A stretch of 20,805 nt of DNA from Pseudomonadota bacterium (GTDB lineage Bacteria; Desulfobacterota; Desulfobaccia; Desulfobaccales; 0-14-0-80-60-11), in NCBI GenBank assembly GCA_018897875.1, contig JAHIKF010000310.1, positions 1 through 20,805 of the forward strand, given 5' to 3'. Position numbers and translations under genes: made by a program. Below, piece after piece: positions 1 to 7,735 of the stretch (position 1 is the first letter of the stretch; every line of letters starts with the position of its first letter). The notes under the pieces are model-generated. The model was not told the origin of the DNA and did not search any database. It saw nothing but the letters and a program-made list of their open reading frames with translations.

Positions 1-1
1 G

Positions 2-1420
2 GTGCCGGTGCGGGAGGAAGCCCCGGCCCCGGCGGCTGCCAAGGAGCGCAAGATCAAGTACTGGGTAGCTCCCATGGACCCCAGCTATATCCGGGACAAG
101 CCGGGGAAATCCCCTATGGGCATGGACCTGGTTCCGGTCTATGAGGATGCGGCGCTGGCCCCCGCAGCCAAACAAGAGCGCAAGATCAAGTACTGGATAT
201 CGCCCATGGACCCGGGCTACGTCCGGGACAAGCCCGGCAAGGCTCCCTGCGGCATGGACCTGGTGCCGGTTTATGAGGACGTGGGGGAGGAGGCCCCGGG
301 CGTCATCAAGGTGTCCCCCGCCACCGTCCAGTCCATGGGGGTGAGAACCGCCAAGGTGGAGGTCCGGCCTCTGTCGCGGCTCACCCTGGCCGTGGGCCGG
401 GTGACCTTTAATGAACGCAACCTGGCCACCATCACCACCAAGGTAAACGGCTGGGTGGAGCGCCTCTATGTCAATGCCACGGGCGACCCGGTGCGCAAAG
501 GCCAGATGCTTTTGAGCCTTTACAGTCCGGATCTGGTCTCGAGCCAGGAAGAATATCTCCTGGCCGTGCGCAACCTCAAAACCATGAAAAACAGCCCGGT
601 GAAGGAGATGGCGGATGGGGCCCGGCGCCTGGCCGAGGCCTCCCGGCGGCGCCTGGCCTATTTTGACATTAGCGCCGCCCAGATCGAGGCTCTGGAACGC
701 ACCGGCCAGGTCAAAAAGCACCTGACCCTGGCCTCCCCGGCCAACGGCATCGTTACCAAGCGCATGGTGACCCAGGGCATGTATGTCAAGGCCGGCATGC
801 CGCTCCTGGAGGTGGCCGACCTGTCCACCGTCTGGGTGGATGCGGATATCTACCAATATGAACTTCCCTGGATCAAGGTGGGCCAACCGGTGACCATGAG
901 CCTGGACTACCTGCCCGGTGAGACCTTCCAAGGCAAGATCGATTATATTTACCCCTATCTCAAGGAAGCCACCCGCACCGCCATGGTGCGCCTGCGCTTT
1001 CCCAACCCCGGGCTCAAACTCAAGCCCGAGATGTTCGCCCAGGTGAAGATCGAGTCCCCGGTGGTCCACAATGCCGTGGTAGTGCCAGCCGACGCGGTGA
1101 TCGACACCGGCCTCAAGCAGAACGTGTTCATCGCCCTGGGCCAGGGCCGCTTCGAGCCCCGGGAGGTTAAGCTGGGGGTCCTGGGCAACGACGGTCTGCG
1201 GGAGGTGCTCGCCGGCCTTAAAGGCGGCGAAGACGTGGTCACTTCGGCGCAATTCATGCTGGATTCCGAGTCCCGCTTCCGGGAGGCGGTGCAGATGATG
1301 ATGCCGGGCAAGGAATCGGAAGCTAAAAAGGAGGGGGCGCCGCCGGCTATGCCGGAAATGAAACCGGATGGACAAAAGCCAGCCCCTCCCGCTGCGATGC
1401 CGCCCGGGCATAAACATTGA
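2..1420 (+). CDS. cusB: CusB/CzcB-family RND efflux periplasmic adaptor, 5'-truncated by the window edge
   Basis: Periplasmic adaptor (membrane fusion protein) of a tripartite RND metal-efflux system, linking the inner-membrane pump to an outer-membrane channel. The 472 visible residues contain two heavy-metal-binding (HMBD-type) repeats at about 17-47 and 61-92, each with a PMDP...DKPGK...GMDLVPVYED pattern. The usual adaptor core follows: barrel-sandwich/lipoyl halves around 140-175 and 235-270, a helical hairpin at about 180-230, then beta-barrel and membrane-proximal domains to about 425. The tail is rich in Met, Pro and His (ends GHKH), suggesting extra metal sites. The first residues (VPVREEAP) match the end of a further repeat, and no signal peptide is visible, so the real start lies upstream. 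The cusA-like gene starts 17 nt after the stop, which points to one operon. The symbol is by family; copper/silver specificity rests on the pump. Confidence 0.9.
   Translation: MPVREEAPAPAAAKERKIKYWVAPMDPSYIRDKPGKSPMGMDLVPVYEDAALAPAAKQERKIKYWISPMDPGYVRDKPGKAPCGMDLVPVYEDVGEEAPGVIKVSPATVQSMGVRTAKVEVRPLSRLTLAVGRVTFNERNLATITTKVNGWVERLYVNATGDPVRKGQMLLSLYSPDLVSSQEEYLLAVRNLKTMKNSPVKEMADGARRLAEASRRRLAYFDISAAQIEALERTGQVKKHLTLASPANGIVTKRMVTQGMYVKAGMPLLEVADLSTVWVDADIYQYELPWIKVGQPVTMSLDYLPGETFQGKIDYIYPYLKEATRTAMVRLRFPNPGLKLKPEMFAQVKIESPVVHNAVVVPADAVIDTGLKQNVFIALGQGRFEPREVKLGVLGNDGLREVLAGLKGGEDVVTSAQFMLDSESRFREAVQMMMPGKESEAKKEGAPPAMPEMKPDGQKPAPPAAMPPGHKH
45..282 (+). repeat. In-frame tandem repeat encoding two heavy-metal-binding domains
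   Basis: Two units about 132 bp apart encode near-identical domains (around nt 45-150 and 177-282). An exact 21-nt match covers nt 45-65 and 177-197. The first 20-30 nt of the window resemble the end of such a unit, so at least three copies may exist in the full gene. The repeat lies wholly inside the adaptor gene and keeps frame. Confidence 0.75.
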
Positions 1421-1437
1421 TGGGGCTCGGATAAACT

Positions 1438-4400
1438 ATGATTGCCCGGATCATCGATTTCGTCGCTAAGAACCGTTTCCTGGTGGTGCTGGTTACGGTA
1501 ATCTGCACCGCCTGGGCCCTCTATGCCACCTATAACCTGGCGGTGGATGCCATCCCCGACCTCTCGGACGTCCAGGTCATCATCACCACGGATTATCCCG
1601 GCCAAGCCCCCATGGTAGTGGAAGACCAGGTCACCTACCCCCTGACCACCGCCATGCTGGCTGTGCCCCGGGCCAAGGTGGTCAGGGGCTACTCCATGTT
1701 TGGTCTGTCTTTGGTCTATATCATCTTTGATGACGGCACCGACATCTACTGGGCCCGGACCCGGGTGCTGGAATACCTCAATTTCGTGCGCAACAAGCTG
1801 CCCCGGGAGGTCAACCCGGCCTTGGGGCCGGACGCCACCGGGGTGGGCTGGGTCTATCAATACGTGCTGGAGGACCCCACCGGCAAACATGATCTGGCTC
1901 AACTGCGTAGCATCCAGGATTGGTACCTGCGCTATCAGCTCCAGACTGTATCCGGGGTCTCGGAAGTTGCCAGCATCGGCGGCTTTGTCAAGCAGTACCA
2001 GGTGGTAGTGGACCCCAACACCCTGGCCTCCTATGGCATCCCCCTGGCCAAGGTCAAGAACGCCATCATGCGCTCTAACAATGACGTGGGTGGGCGGTTG
2101 ATCGAGCGGGCCGAAACGGAATACATGGTCCGGGGCCTGGGGTATATTAAGAATATTCAGGACGTGGAAAATATCGTGGTGGGGGCGGACCGTCAAGGCA
2201 CACCCATCACGATCAGGGACATCGGCATGGTCCGGCTGGGCCCTGATCTGCGCCGGGGCCTGGCCGAAGCCAACGGCCAGGGCGAAGTAGTGGGTGGCAT
2301 TGTGGTGGCCCGCTTCGGCGAAAATGCCATGGAAGTTATCCATGCTGTCAAGGCCAAGTTAGAGGAGTTAAAGGCCGGATTGCCCCCGGGTGTGATCATC
2401 ACCCCCGCTTACGACCGCACCAACCTTATCCAAAGGTCGGTAAATTATCTTAAAGAGAAACTGGTTGAAGAAATAGTGGTGGTGGCCCTGATCTGCTTCA
2501 TCTTCCTGCTCCACTTTCGCAGTTCCCTGGTGGCCATCGTCTCCCTGCCTCTGGGGGTTCTCTTTTCCCTGGCCATCATGTACCAGTTTAACATCAGCGC
2601 CAATATCATGAGTCTGGGGGGCATCGCCCTGGCCATTGGCGTGATGGTGGACGCGGCGGTGATCATGATCGAAAACGCCCACAAGCACATCGAGCATGCG
2701 CCGCCGGACGCGCCCCGGGGTCCCTTGATCCTCGAAGCCGCCAAAGAGGTGGGCCCGTCGCTGTTTTTCTCCCTGCTGGTAATCACCGTCTCCTTCTTGC
2801 CCATTTTTGCCCTGACCGGGGAGAGCGGCCGTCTCTTCAAGCCCCTGGCCTACACCAAGACCTTTGCCATGGCCGGGGCGTCGATTTTGGCCATCACCCT
2901 GGTGCCCGTCATGATGCTGACCTTCCTCCGGGGCAAGATCCCGGCGGAATCCAGGAACCCCCTGAATCGTTTTGCCCAGGCCGTCTATCACCCGCTCCTG
3001 GAGGGGGTGCTGCGCTTCCCCAAGGTCGCCATCATCGTGGCGGTGATCCTGGTGGCGGTCACCGCGTACCCCTTTTCCCAGTTGGGTTCCGAGTTCATGC
3101 CGCCCTTGAACGAAGGCGACCTGCTGTACATGCCCACCACCATGCCGGGCATCTCCATCACCCAGGCGAAAAATGTTCTGCAGCAGACCAATCGAATCAT
3201 CCGGACTTTCCCGGAAGTGGATTATGTCTTCGGCAAGGCGGGGCGGGCCGAAACCGCTACCGATCCGGCGCCTTTGAGTATGATTGAGACCACTATCCGT
3301 CTCAAGGATCCGAAAGATTGGCGACCGGGCCTGACCATGGAGGGGCTCATCCGGCAATTGGACGATGCCGTTAAGTTCCCCGGCTTGACGAATTCCTGGG
3401 GGTATCCCATCAGGATCCGCATCGACATGCTGTCCACCGGCATCAAAACCCCGGTGGGGCTTAAAATTCTGGGGCCGGATCTGGAGGTGCTAAACCGGCT
3501 GGCTACCGAAGCCGAGGCAATATTTAAAGGGATACCTGAGACCGCCAGCGCCTTTGCCGAGCGCGTTACCGGGGGCTATTACCTGGATTTTGACATCAAG
3601 CGGCGGGAGGCGGCCCGTTACGGCCTCACCGTGGGGGACGTCCAGGACGTCATCACTACCGCCTTGGGAGGTATGAACCTTACTTACACGGTGGAGGGCC
3701 TGGAACGCTACCCCGTGAACCTGCGCTACTTCCAGGACTACCGGGAGAACCTGCCGGCCCTGCGCCGGGTGTTGATCCCCACGCCCACCGGGGCCCAGAT
3801 TCCCATGGAACAGGTGGCCGACATCAAAATCCACCAGGGTCCCCCTATGGTTAAGAGCGAAAATGCCCGGCGAGCTGCCTGGCTCTTCGTGGATATCCGC
3901 GATATTGATGTAGGCTCTTACATTAAGAAGGCGCAGGCGGTCATCAAAGAAAAACTAAAATTGCCAGAAGGGTACAACTATATCTGGAGTGGCCAGTTCG
4001 AATATATGGAGCAGGCCCGCCAACGCTTTATGGTGATCATTCCCGTCACCCTGGCGATCATCTTTTTCATCCTTTATATCAACACTCAATCCATCACCAA
4101 GGTCCTGATCGTCCTCCTGGCAGTGCCCTTTTCCCTGGTGGGGGCCATCTGGCTGCTTTATATTTTGGGCTACCATATCAGCGTGGCGGTGATCGTCGGG
4201 CTCATCGCCCTGGCGGGCCTGGACGCCGAAACCGGGGTGGTGATGCTCCTCTACCTGGACATCGCCTACCATCGGGCCGAAAAAGAGGGCCGGCTCCTCA
4301 CTTACCGGGACACGGAAGACGCGGTCATGGAAGGCGCGGTGCAGCGCCTGCGGCCCAAGCTCATGACGGTGCTGGCCATCCTGGTGGGCCTGGCCCCCCT

Positions 4401-4566
4401 CATGTGGGGCACCGGCACCGGTTCCGAAGCCATGAAACGCATCGCCGCCCCCATGGTGGGCGGGGTGATTACCTCGTTTCTCCTGGAACTCTTCATCTAC
4501 CCGGCCATCTATCTGCTGTGGAAGTGGCACTTTGAGGTGAAGAAACAGGCCCCCAGCCCCCAATAA
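1438..4566 (+). CDS. cusA: CusA-type Cu(I)/Ag(I) RND efflux pump
   Basis: Inner-membrane proton-driven pump (heavy-metal-efflux RND family) that moves Cu(I)/Ag(I) from periplasm or inner membrane to the outer-membrane channel. At 1042 residues it has the usual length, with 12 membrane segments expected: one at the N-terminus (about 13-32), a block at about 340-500, one near 530, and a block at about 865-1035. Seen directly: Met565, Met615 and Met664 sit in YMP, SMIETT and IDMLSTG contexts and match E. coli CusA Met573, Met623 and Met672 with a constant offset of 8. Asp405 in the GVMVDAA helix and Glu931 in DAETGVV match the proton-relay acids. The methionine triad argues for monovalent copper/silver rather than Co/Zn/Cd. 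It follows the adaptor gene by 17 nt with only a weak ribosome-binding site, so translation may be coupled. No outer-membrane channel gene follows within the window; it may lie upstream. Confidence 0.93.
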   Translation: MIARIIDFVAKNRFLVVLVTVICTAWALYATYNLAVDAIPDLSDVQVIITTDYPGQAPMVVEDQVTYPLTTAMLAVPRAKVVRGYSMFGLSLVYIIFDDGTDIYWARTRVLEYLNFVRNKLPREVNPALGPDATGVGWVYQYVLEDPTGKHDLAQLRSIQDWYLRYQLQTVSGVSEVASIGGFVKQYQVVVDPNTLASYGIPLAKVKNAIMRSNNDVGGRLIERAETEYMVRGLGYIKNIQDVENIVVGADRQGTPITIRDIGMVRLGPDLRRGLAEANGQGEVVGGIVVARFGENAMEVIHAVKAKLEELKAGLPPGVIITPAYDRTNLIQRSVNYLKEKLVEEIVVVALICFIFLLHFRSSLVAIVSLPLGVLFSLAIMYQFNISANIMSLGGIALAIGVMVDAAVIMIENAHKHIEHAPPDAPRGPLILEAAKEVGPSLFFSLLVITVSFLPIFALTGESGRLFKPLAYTKTFAMAGASILAITLVPVMMLTFLRGKIPAESRNPLNRFAQAVYHPLLEGVLRFPKVAIIVAVILVAVTAYPFSQLGSEFMPPLNEGDLLYMPTTMPGISITQAKNVLQQTNRIIRTFPEVDYVFGKAGRAETATDPAPLSMIETTIRLKDPKDWRPGLTMEGLIRQLDDAVKFPGLTNSWGYPIRIRIDMLSTGIKTPVGLKILGPDLEVLNRLATEAEAIFKGIPETASAFAERVTGGYYLDFDIKRREAARYGLTVGDVQDVITTALGGMNLTYTVEGLERYPVNLRYFQDYRENLPALRRVLIPTPTGAQIPMEQVADIKIHQGPPMVKSENARRAAWLFVDIRDIDVGSYIKKAQAVIKEKLKLPEGYNYIWSGQFEYMEQARQRFMVIIPVTLAIIFFILYINTQSITKVLIVLLAVPFSLVGAIWLLYILGYHISVAVIVGLIALAGLDAETGVVMLLYLDIAYHRAEKEGRLLTYRDTEDAVMEGAVQRLRPKLMTVLAILVGLAPLMWGTGTGSEAMKRIAAPMVGGVITSFLLELFIYPAIYLLWKWHFEVKKQAPSPQ

Positions 4567-4905
4567 GGAGTCTTCTTTGACCTAGCTCCTGGCCGCCGGG
4601 ATCATTTGGTTATCATCCGCCGCGCCTGCTGGCCGCGCCATTCCTGGTCCACCGCCTTCAATTGCGGCCACGGTAATCAGAATGAGCCGTACCCATGCTA
4701 CCCCGACCATTGGGTTCGATGACATGATTTGGCGGTGGGTGGCCCCGGCCCGGCTTTTCGGTCCGGCCCCTTGCATCGCCGAAAAAAAACGCCTACTATG
4801 TATCATGGGCTCAGGCCAGAGCGGCAACGAGGGGAAATATTTTCTCCCGTGACCCCGCTGCCGCCAGGGCCCGGGGCTTGAAACTGAAAAGGAGGATGAC
4901 CGTAA
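4567..4905. other. Intergenic stretch without a recognisable gene
   Basis: These 339 bases separate the pump gene from the small exported protein. I see no convincing ORF on either strand, no T-tract terminator after the pump and no strong repeat. An imperfect palindrome (GGGGAAATATTTTCTCCC, 4832-4849) and a Shine-Dalgarno AAGGAGG at 4889-4895 lie near the end. It probably holds the promoter and leader of the next gene. Confidence 0.4.
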
Positions 4906-5421
4906 ATGCTGAAATTTAAGGGACTTCTGGTGATCGCCCTGGTCATGACCATGGCCCTGGCCGGGCCGGCGCTGGCCCAGCCCGGGCCCGGCGGCGGCAT
5001 GGGACGCGGTATGGGCCCCGTGGTTTACAACCCCCAGACCGTCACCACGGTCACGGGCCTGGTGGAAAAGCTGGCAGATTTGCCCAGCCTGGGGCGGGGC
5101 GGCGGCAAGGGTATGCAGTACCGCGGCGTGCTCCTCAAGACCGATCAGGGCAGCCTCATGGTGGACCTGGCTCCCGGCTGGTATCTGAACCAGAAAAAGT
5201 TTGTGGTTCAGGCCGGGGCCACGGTTTCGGCCACCGGTTCCAAGGTTACCCTGGACAACCAGCCGGGCCTGATCGCCCGGGAGGTTACGGTGAATGGCAC
5301 GACCCTGAAACTTCGGGACGAGCAGGGGGTCCCGGTGTGGCAGCGCTCGGGCCCCGGCGGCGGCATGGGCAAGGGTATGAAGTCCGGCAGGGGTCAGGGC
5401 CAGGGTCCGCCCCCCAGGTAA
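4906..5421 (+). CDS. Small exported Gly/Met-rich protein with a predicted beta-barrel core
   Basis: I do not recognise a named family. The 171-residue product starts with a clear Sec signal peptide: positive n-region MLKFK, a hydrophobic run, and an ALA-Q cleavage site after residue 24. A Gly/Met-rich linker (about 25-38) follows, then an alternating hydrophobic beta-strand region (about 40-145) with the feel of a small OB-like barrel (segments VTTVTGLVEKL, SLMVDLAPGWYL, TVSATGSKVTL and LKLRDEQGVPVW). The tail is again rich in Gly, Met, Lys and Arg. Start choice is supported by AAGGAGG at 4889-4895, 10 nt before the ATG; an ATG at 4896 closes after seven codons. Its place 339 bp behind cusBA and its methionines suggest, without proving, a periplasmic metal-related role. 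Confidence 0.75.
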   Translation: MLKFKGLLVIALVMTMALAGPALAQPGPGGGMGRGMGPVVYNPQTVTTVTGLVEKLADLPSLGRGGGKGMQYRGVLLKTDQGSLMVDLAPGWYLNQKKFVVQAGATVSATGSKVTLDNQPGLIAREVTVNGTTLKLRDEQGVPVWQRSGPGGGMGKGMKSGRGQGQGPPPR

Positions 5422-5562
5422 GACAGATTCGGGGGGGACTGGGGCCGGCGACAACCGGGCGCCGATCCGATTGCCGTCGGCCCATGGAGTGGAATTTCTT
5501 TCATGACCGACTTACCATTTACCCCCCAAAATGCTATCGGTAAAAAAACTTATTGCCGCCCA

Positions 5563-5615
5563 GGGGTTTAGGGAAACCTCCAGCGGTAATTTCCTGAACC
5601 GGGCCACGGGAGGTT
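5563..5615 (+). promoter_or_regulatory. Two mutually exclusive hairpins in the leader of the MetE-like gene
   Basis: GGGGTTT (5563-5569) can pair with AAACCTC (5574-5580) across a 4-nt loop, with one G-U pair. AACCTCC (5575-5581) can instead pair with GGAGGTT (5609-5615). Both use the same central strand, as in an attenuator or riboswitch expression platform, and lie 31 nt upstream of the start codon. I match it to no known riboswitch class. Confidence 0.3.
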
Positions 5616-5645
5616 AGCTCTCCCCCATAGCAGGAAAGCTACCTG

Positions 5646-6677
5646 ATGTCTGCATTGATCCCCGGCAATTTGCACACTACCGCCATGGCCATCCTGCCCC
5701 ACGAAGCTGCGGAGCCGGCCCTGGAACTCGCCCTCTCCCTGGACATCCCCTTCTGGCCGCAACTGCCCCACCTGAGCTATTACGAAGACATGTATGTTCA
5801 GGCCGCCGAGCATTTCCCCGGCATCCTGCTCTTCCCGGACGAAAACCGTATCCGGTTCGATACGGCAAAATTTATGGAGGGCCTGCCCGAGCTCTTGGAG
5901 CATTGGGACGATCTGGACTATTTTGACATCTCGCCCCCATATTCCGTGGTCTATCATCGCTTCCTGGAATTGGACTTAAGCGGCTATGTCGCCATCCGGG
6001 GGCAGTTGGAAGGCCCCATCAGCTTCGGCTTAAAGATCCTGGATGAAAATGACCGGCCGCTGATCTTCAATGACGACGTGCGGCCCACCTTGATGGATTT
6101 TATGGCTCGCCGGGTCCAGTCTCAACTGAACCGCCTCAAGGCCAAACATCCCCGGGCCTTTATGTTCATCGATGAGCCGGGGCTGCAGTTCATCTTCAGC
6201 TCCGTCTCCGGCTACCCGGACGCCCGGGCCAAAGAAGACCTGGACCGCTTTCTGGCCCAGATCGAGCGGCCCCGGGGCATCCACCTGTGCGGCAATCCCG
6301 ATTGGGAGTTTCTTCTTAATCGCGACCTGGACATCCTGTCTATGGACATCTACACCAACGCCGAAATCTTCCAGTGCTACGGCCAGGCCATCCGCCGGTT
6401 TCTGGACCGGGGCGGGGTGCTGGCCTGGGGCCTGGTCCCCACCGGCTTCGAGGCCTTCACCCGGGAGTCCCAGGACCATCTCATCCTCCAACTGGAGAGT
6501 GTGTGGGCCGCCATCGAGGCAGGCGGCATTGACCGGGATCAACTCCTGGCCCAGAGTCTGCTGAGCCCCGCCACCTGCTGCCTGATCAACCCGGACCGGG
6601 AGAAAACCGTGGCCCAGGCCTATGCCTGGCTGCGGGAGGTCTCGCAGCGCCTGCGGGACCAGTACCATCTGGAATGA
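5646..6677 (+). CDS. Short MetE-like / UROD-fold zinc protein, possible methyltransferase
   Basis: A 343-residue protein resembling the catalytic C-terminal barrel of cobalamin-independent methionine synthase (MetE) and the wider uroporphyrinogen decarboxylase fold. Seen: a DEPG motif at 176-179, comparable with the MetE DEPA segment; an HLC motif (His213-x-Cys215) matching the MetE zinc ligands His641/Cys643; and TCCL with Cys311/Cys312 where MetE has its last zinc cysteine (Cys726). The MetE glutamate ligand is not obvious (SMDIYTNAE at 232-240). The N-terminal MetE half that helps bind polyglutamyl folate is absent, so the methyl donor may differ, for example a corrinoid protein as in short folate-independent enzymes. 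The start is supported by AGGAAAG at 5631-5637. recO begins 6 nt after the stop, so the two are probably co-transcribed. Transfer of a methyl group to a thiol is inferred; the substrate is unknown. Confidence 0.75.
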   Translation: MSALIPGNLHTTAMAILPHEAAEPALELALSLDIPFWPQLPHLSYYEDMYVQAAEHFPGILLFPDENRIRFDTAKFMEGLPELLEHWDDLDYFDISPPYSVVYHRFLELDLSGYVAIRGQLEGPISFGLKILDENDRPLIFNDDVRPTLMDFMARRVQSQLNRLKAKHPRAFMFIDEPGLQFIFSSVSGYPDARAKEDLDRFLAQIERPRGIHLCGNPDWEFLLNRDLDILSMDIYTNAEIFQCYGQAIRRFLDRGGVLAWGLVPTGFEAFTRESQDHLILQLESVWAAIEAGGIDRDQLLAQSLLSPATCCLINPDREKTVAQAYAWLREVSQRLRDQYHLE

Positions 6678-6683
6678 CCCGGC

Positions 6684-7445
6684 ATGACTGAGCGGCAGAC
6701 CCCGGCCATCGTGTTGACCGTGCGGGAATACGGCGAGGCCGACCTCATGGTGAACTTCCTCACCCCGGGCTACGGTCCCCTCACCGGCATCGCCAAGCAC
6801 GCCCGGAAAAGCCGCCGCCGCTTCGCCCACTGCCTGGAACCCCTGAGCCGGGTGGTGTTTTTCCTGTCTCCGCGTTCCGGCCGGGACCTGGAGTTCCTCC
6901 AGAAAGGCGAACTGGTAAAATCTTTCCCGGCCCTGCGCCGGGACCTGAAGCGGCTGGGCGCGGCCGCAATCCTGGCCGAGGTGGCGGGTCTCCTGGCCGG
7001 CCCCCCGGAGGCCTATGAGGAAATTTTCGCCGCCCTGGAGGAGGCCCTGGGTCTGTTGGAGCAGGGCTTACCCCCCGATTCCCTGCTGCCTGCCTTCCTC
7101 ATCCACCTTCTGGGCCTGGGGGGTTACCGGCCCCGCCTGCACCACTGCGGGGTCTGCGGCGCCGAGCCCGCCCCACCCCTTGCCTTCAGCCTCCCGCGAG
7201 GCGGCATGTTTTGCGGCGCCTGCCGGAGCCAGGCTCCCGGGCCGCTGCTGCCGCTGTCCCCCGGCGCCTGGAAACTCCTGCGCCTGGCCCAGGACCTGCC
7301 CCGGGACAAACTCTCCCGCCTCCGCTTCCCGGCCCCGCAGCGGGACCAGAGCCTGACGATCTTCAAGGCCTTTCTCCGCTATCACCTGGGAAAGGACCTG
7401 AAATCATGGTCATTTTGGGACAAGGTCAACCGCGCGCCGGGGTGA
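6684..7445 (+). CDS. recO: DNA repair protein RecO
   Basis: Recombination mediator of the RecFOR pathway; it binds SSB and single-stranded DNA and helps load RecA at gaps. The 253-residue length is typical. The N-terminal OB-fold opens with the usual pattern (residues 8-38: AIVLTVREYGEAD, then FLTPGYGPLTGIAKHARKS), a helical middle follows, and a four-cysteine zinc site is formed by Cys155, Cys158, Cys177 and Cys180 (CGVCG and FCGAC). It starts 6 nt after the MetE-like gene. The ORF ends just before a GC-rich inverted repeat (CCCTCTC/GAGAGGG, about 7478-7507) that lacks a T-tract. Confidence 0.92.
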   Translation: MTERQTPAIVLTVREYGEADLMVNFLTPGYGPLTGIAKHARKSRRRFAHCLEPLSRVVFFLSPRSGRDLEFLQKGELVKSFPALRRDLKRLGAAAILAEVAGLLAGPPEAYEEIFAALEEALGLLEQGLPPDSLLPAFLIHLLGLGGYRPRLHHCGVCGAEPAPPLAFSLPRGGMFCGACRSQAPGPLLPLSPGAWKLLRLAQDLPRDKLSRLRFPAPQRDQSLTIFKAFLRYHLGKDLKSWSFWDKVNRAPG

Positions 7446-7540
7446 TGGATCGCGGCTGTAGGGCGTGGTAAAATTTATCCCTCTCCATCCGTGGGCGGGG
7501 TGAGAGGGCAGGGGAGGGGGCTGATTTTGAAGAAGAGCAA

Positions 7541-7707
7541 TTGCCAAAAATTTTGCCCGTTATGGCACGTGCTCCAAGAACCTGAATCCCCCCTATCCCC
7601 CCTTTTCCAAAGGGGGGAACTTAGCGGAATTCCTTTTAAAATCCCCCTTTGAAAAAGGGGGATTTAGGGGGATTTAAAAGCCATCAATGGGAAGTATTTT
7701 TTGGCAA
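7541..7707. mobile_element. MITE-like palindromic element with 10-bp terminal inverted repeats
   Basis: TTGCCAAAAA at 7541-7550 and its exact reverse complement TTTTTGGCAA at 7698-7707 bracket a long imperfect palindrome. Left arm 7584-7622 (AATCCCCCC...AAAGGGGGG) and right arm 7640-7675 (ATCCCCCTTT...AGGGGGATT) are inverted copies of each other, and each folds into its own short hairpin. No ORF is inside. C5/G5 palindromes of this look are common intergenic elements in bacteria. A related end sequence occurs at 13450. Confidence 0.6.
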
Positions 7708-7735
7708 ACGCTATATGTGAGGCTTCCCTCATGAG

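Noticed and set aside
955..2343. Long minus-strand reading frame opposite cusB and cusA
   Set aside because: It lies opposite two unmistakable genes, crosses their junction, and encodes a His/Gly/Asp-rich composition typical of antisense frames in GC-rich DNA.
4582..5454. Minus-strand 290-codon frame covering the gap after cusA and the exported protein
   Set aside because: Low-complexity composition and no motif; the plus-strand gene has a signal peptide and a strong ribosome-binding site.
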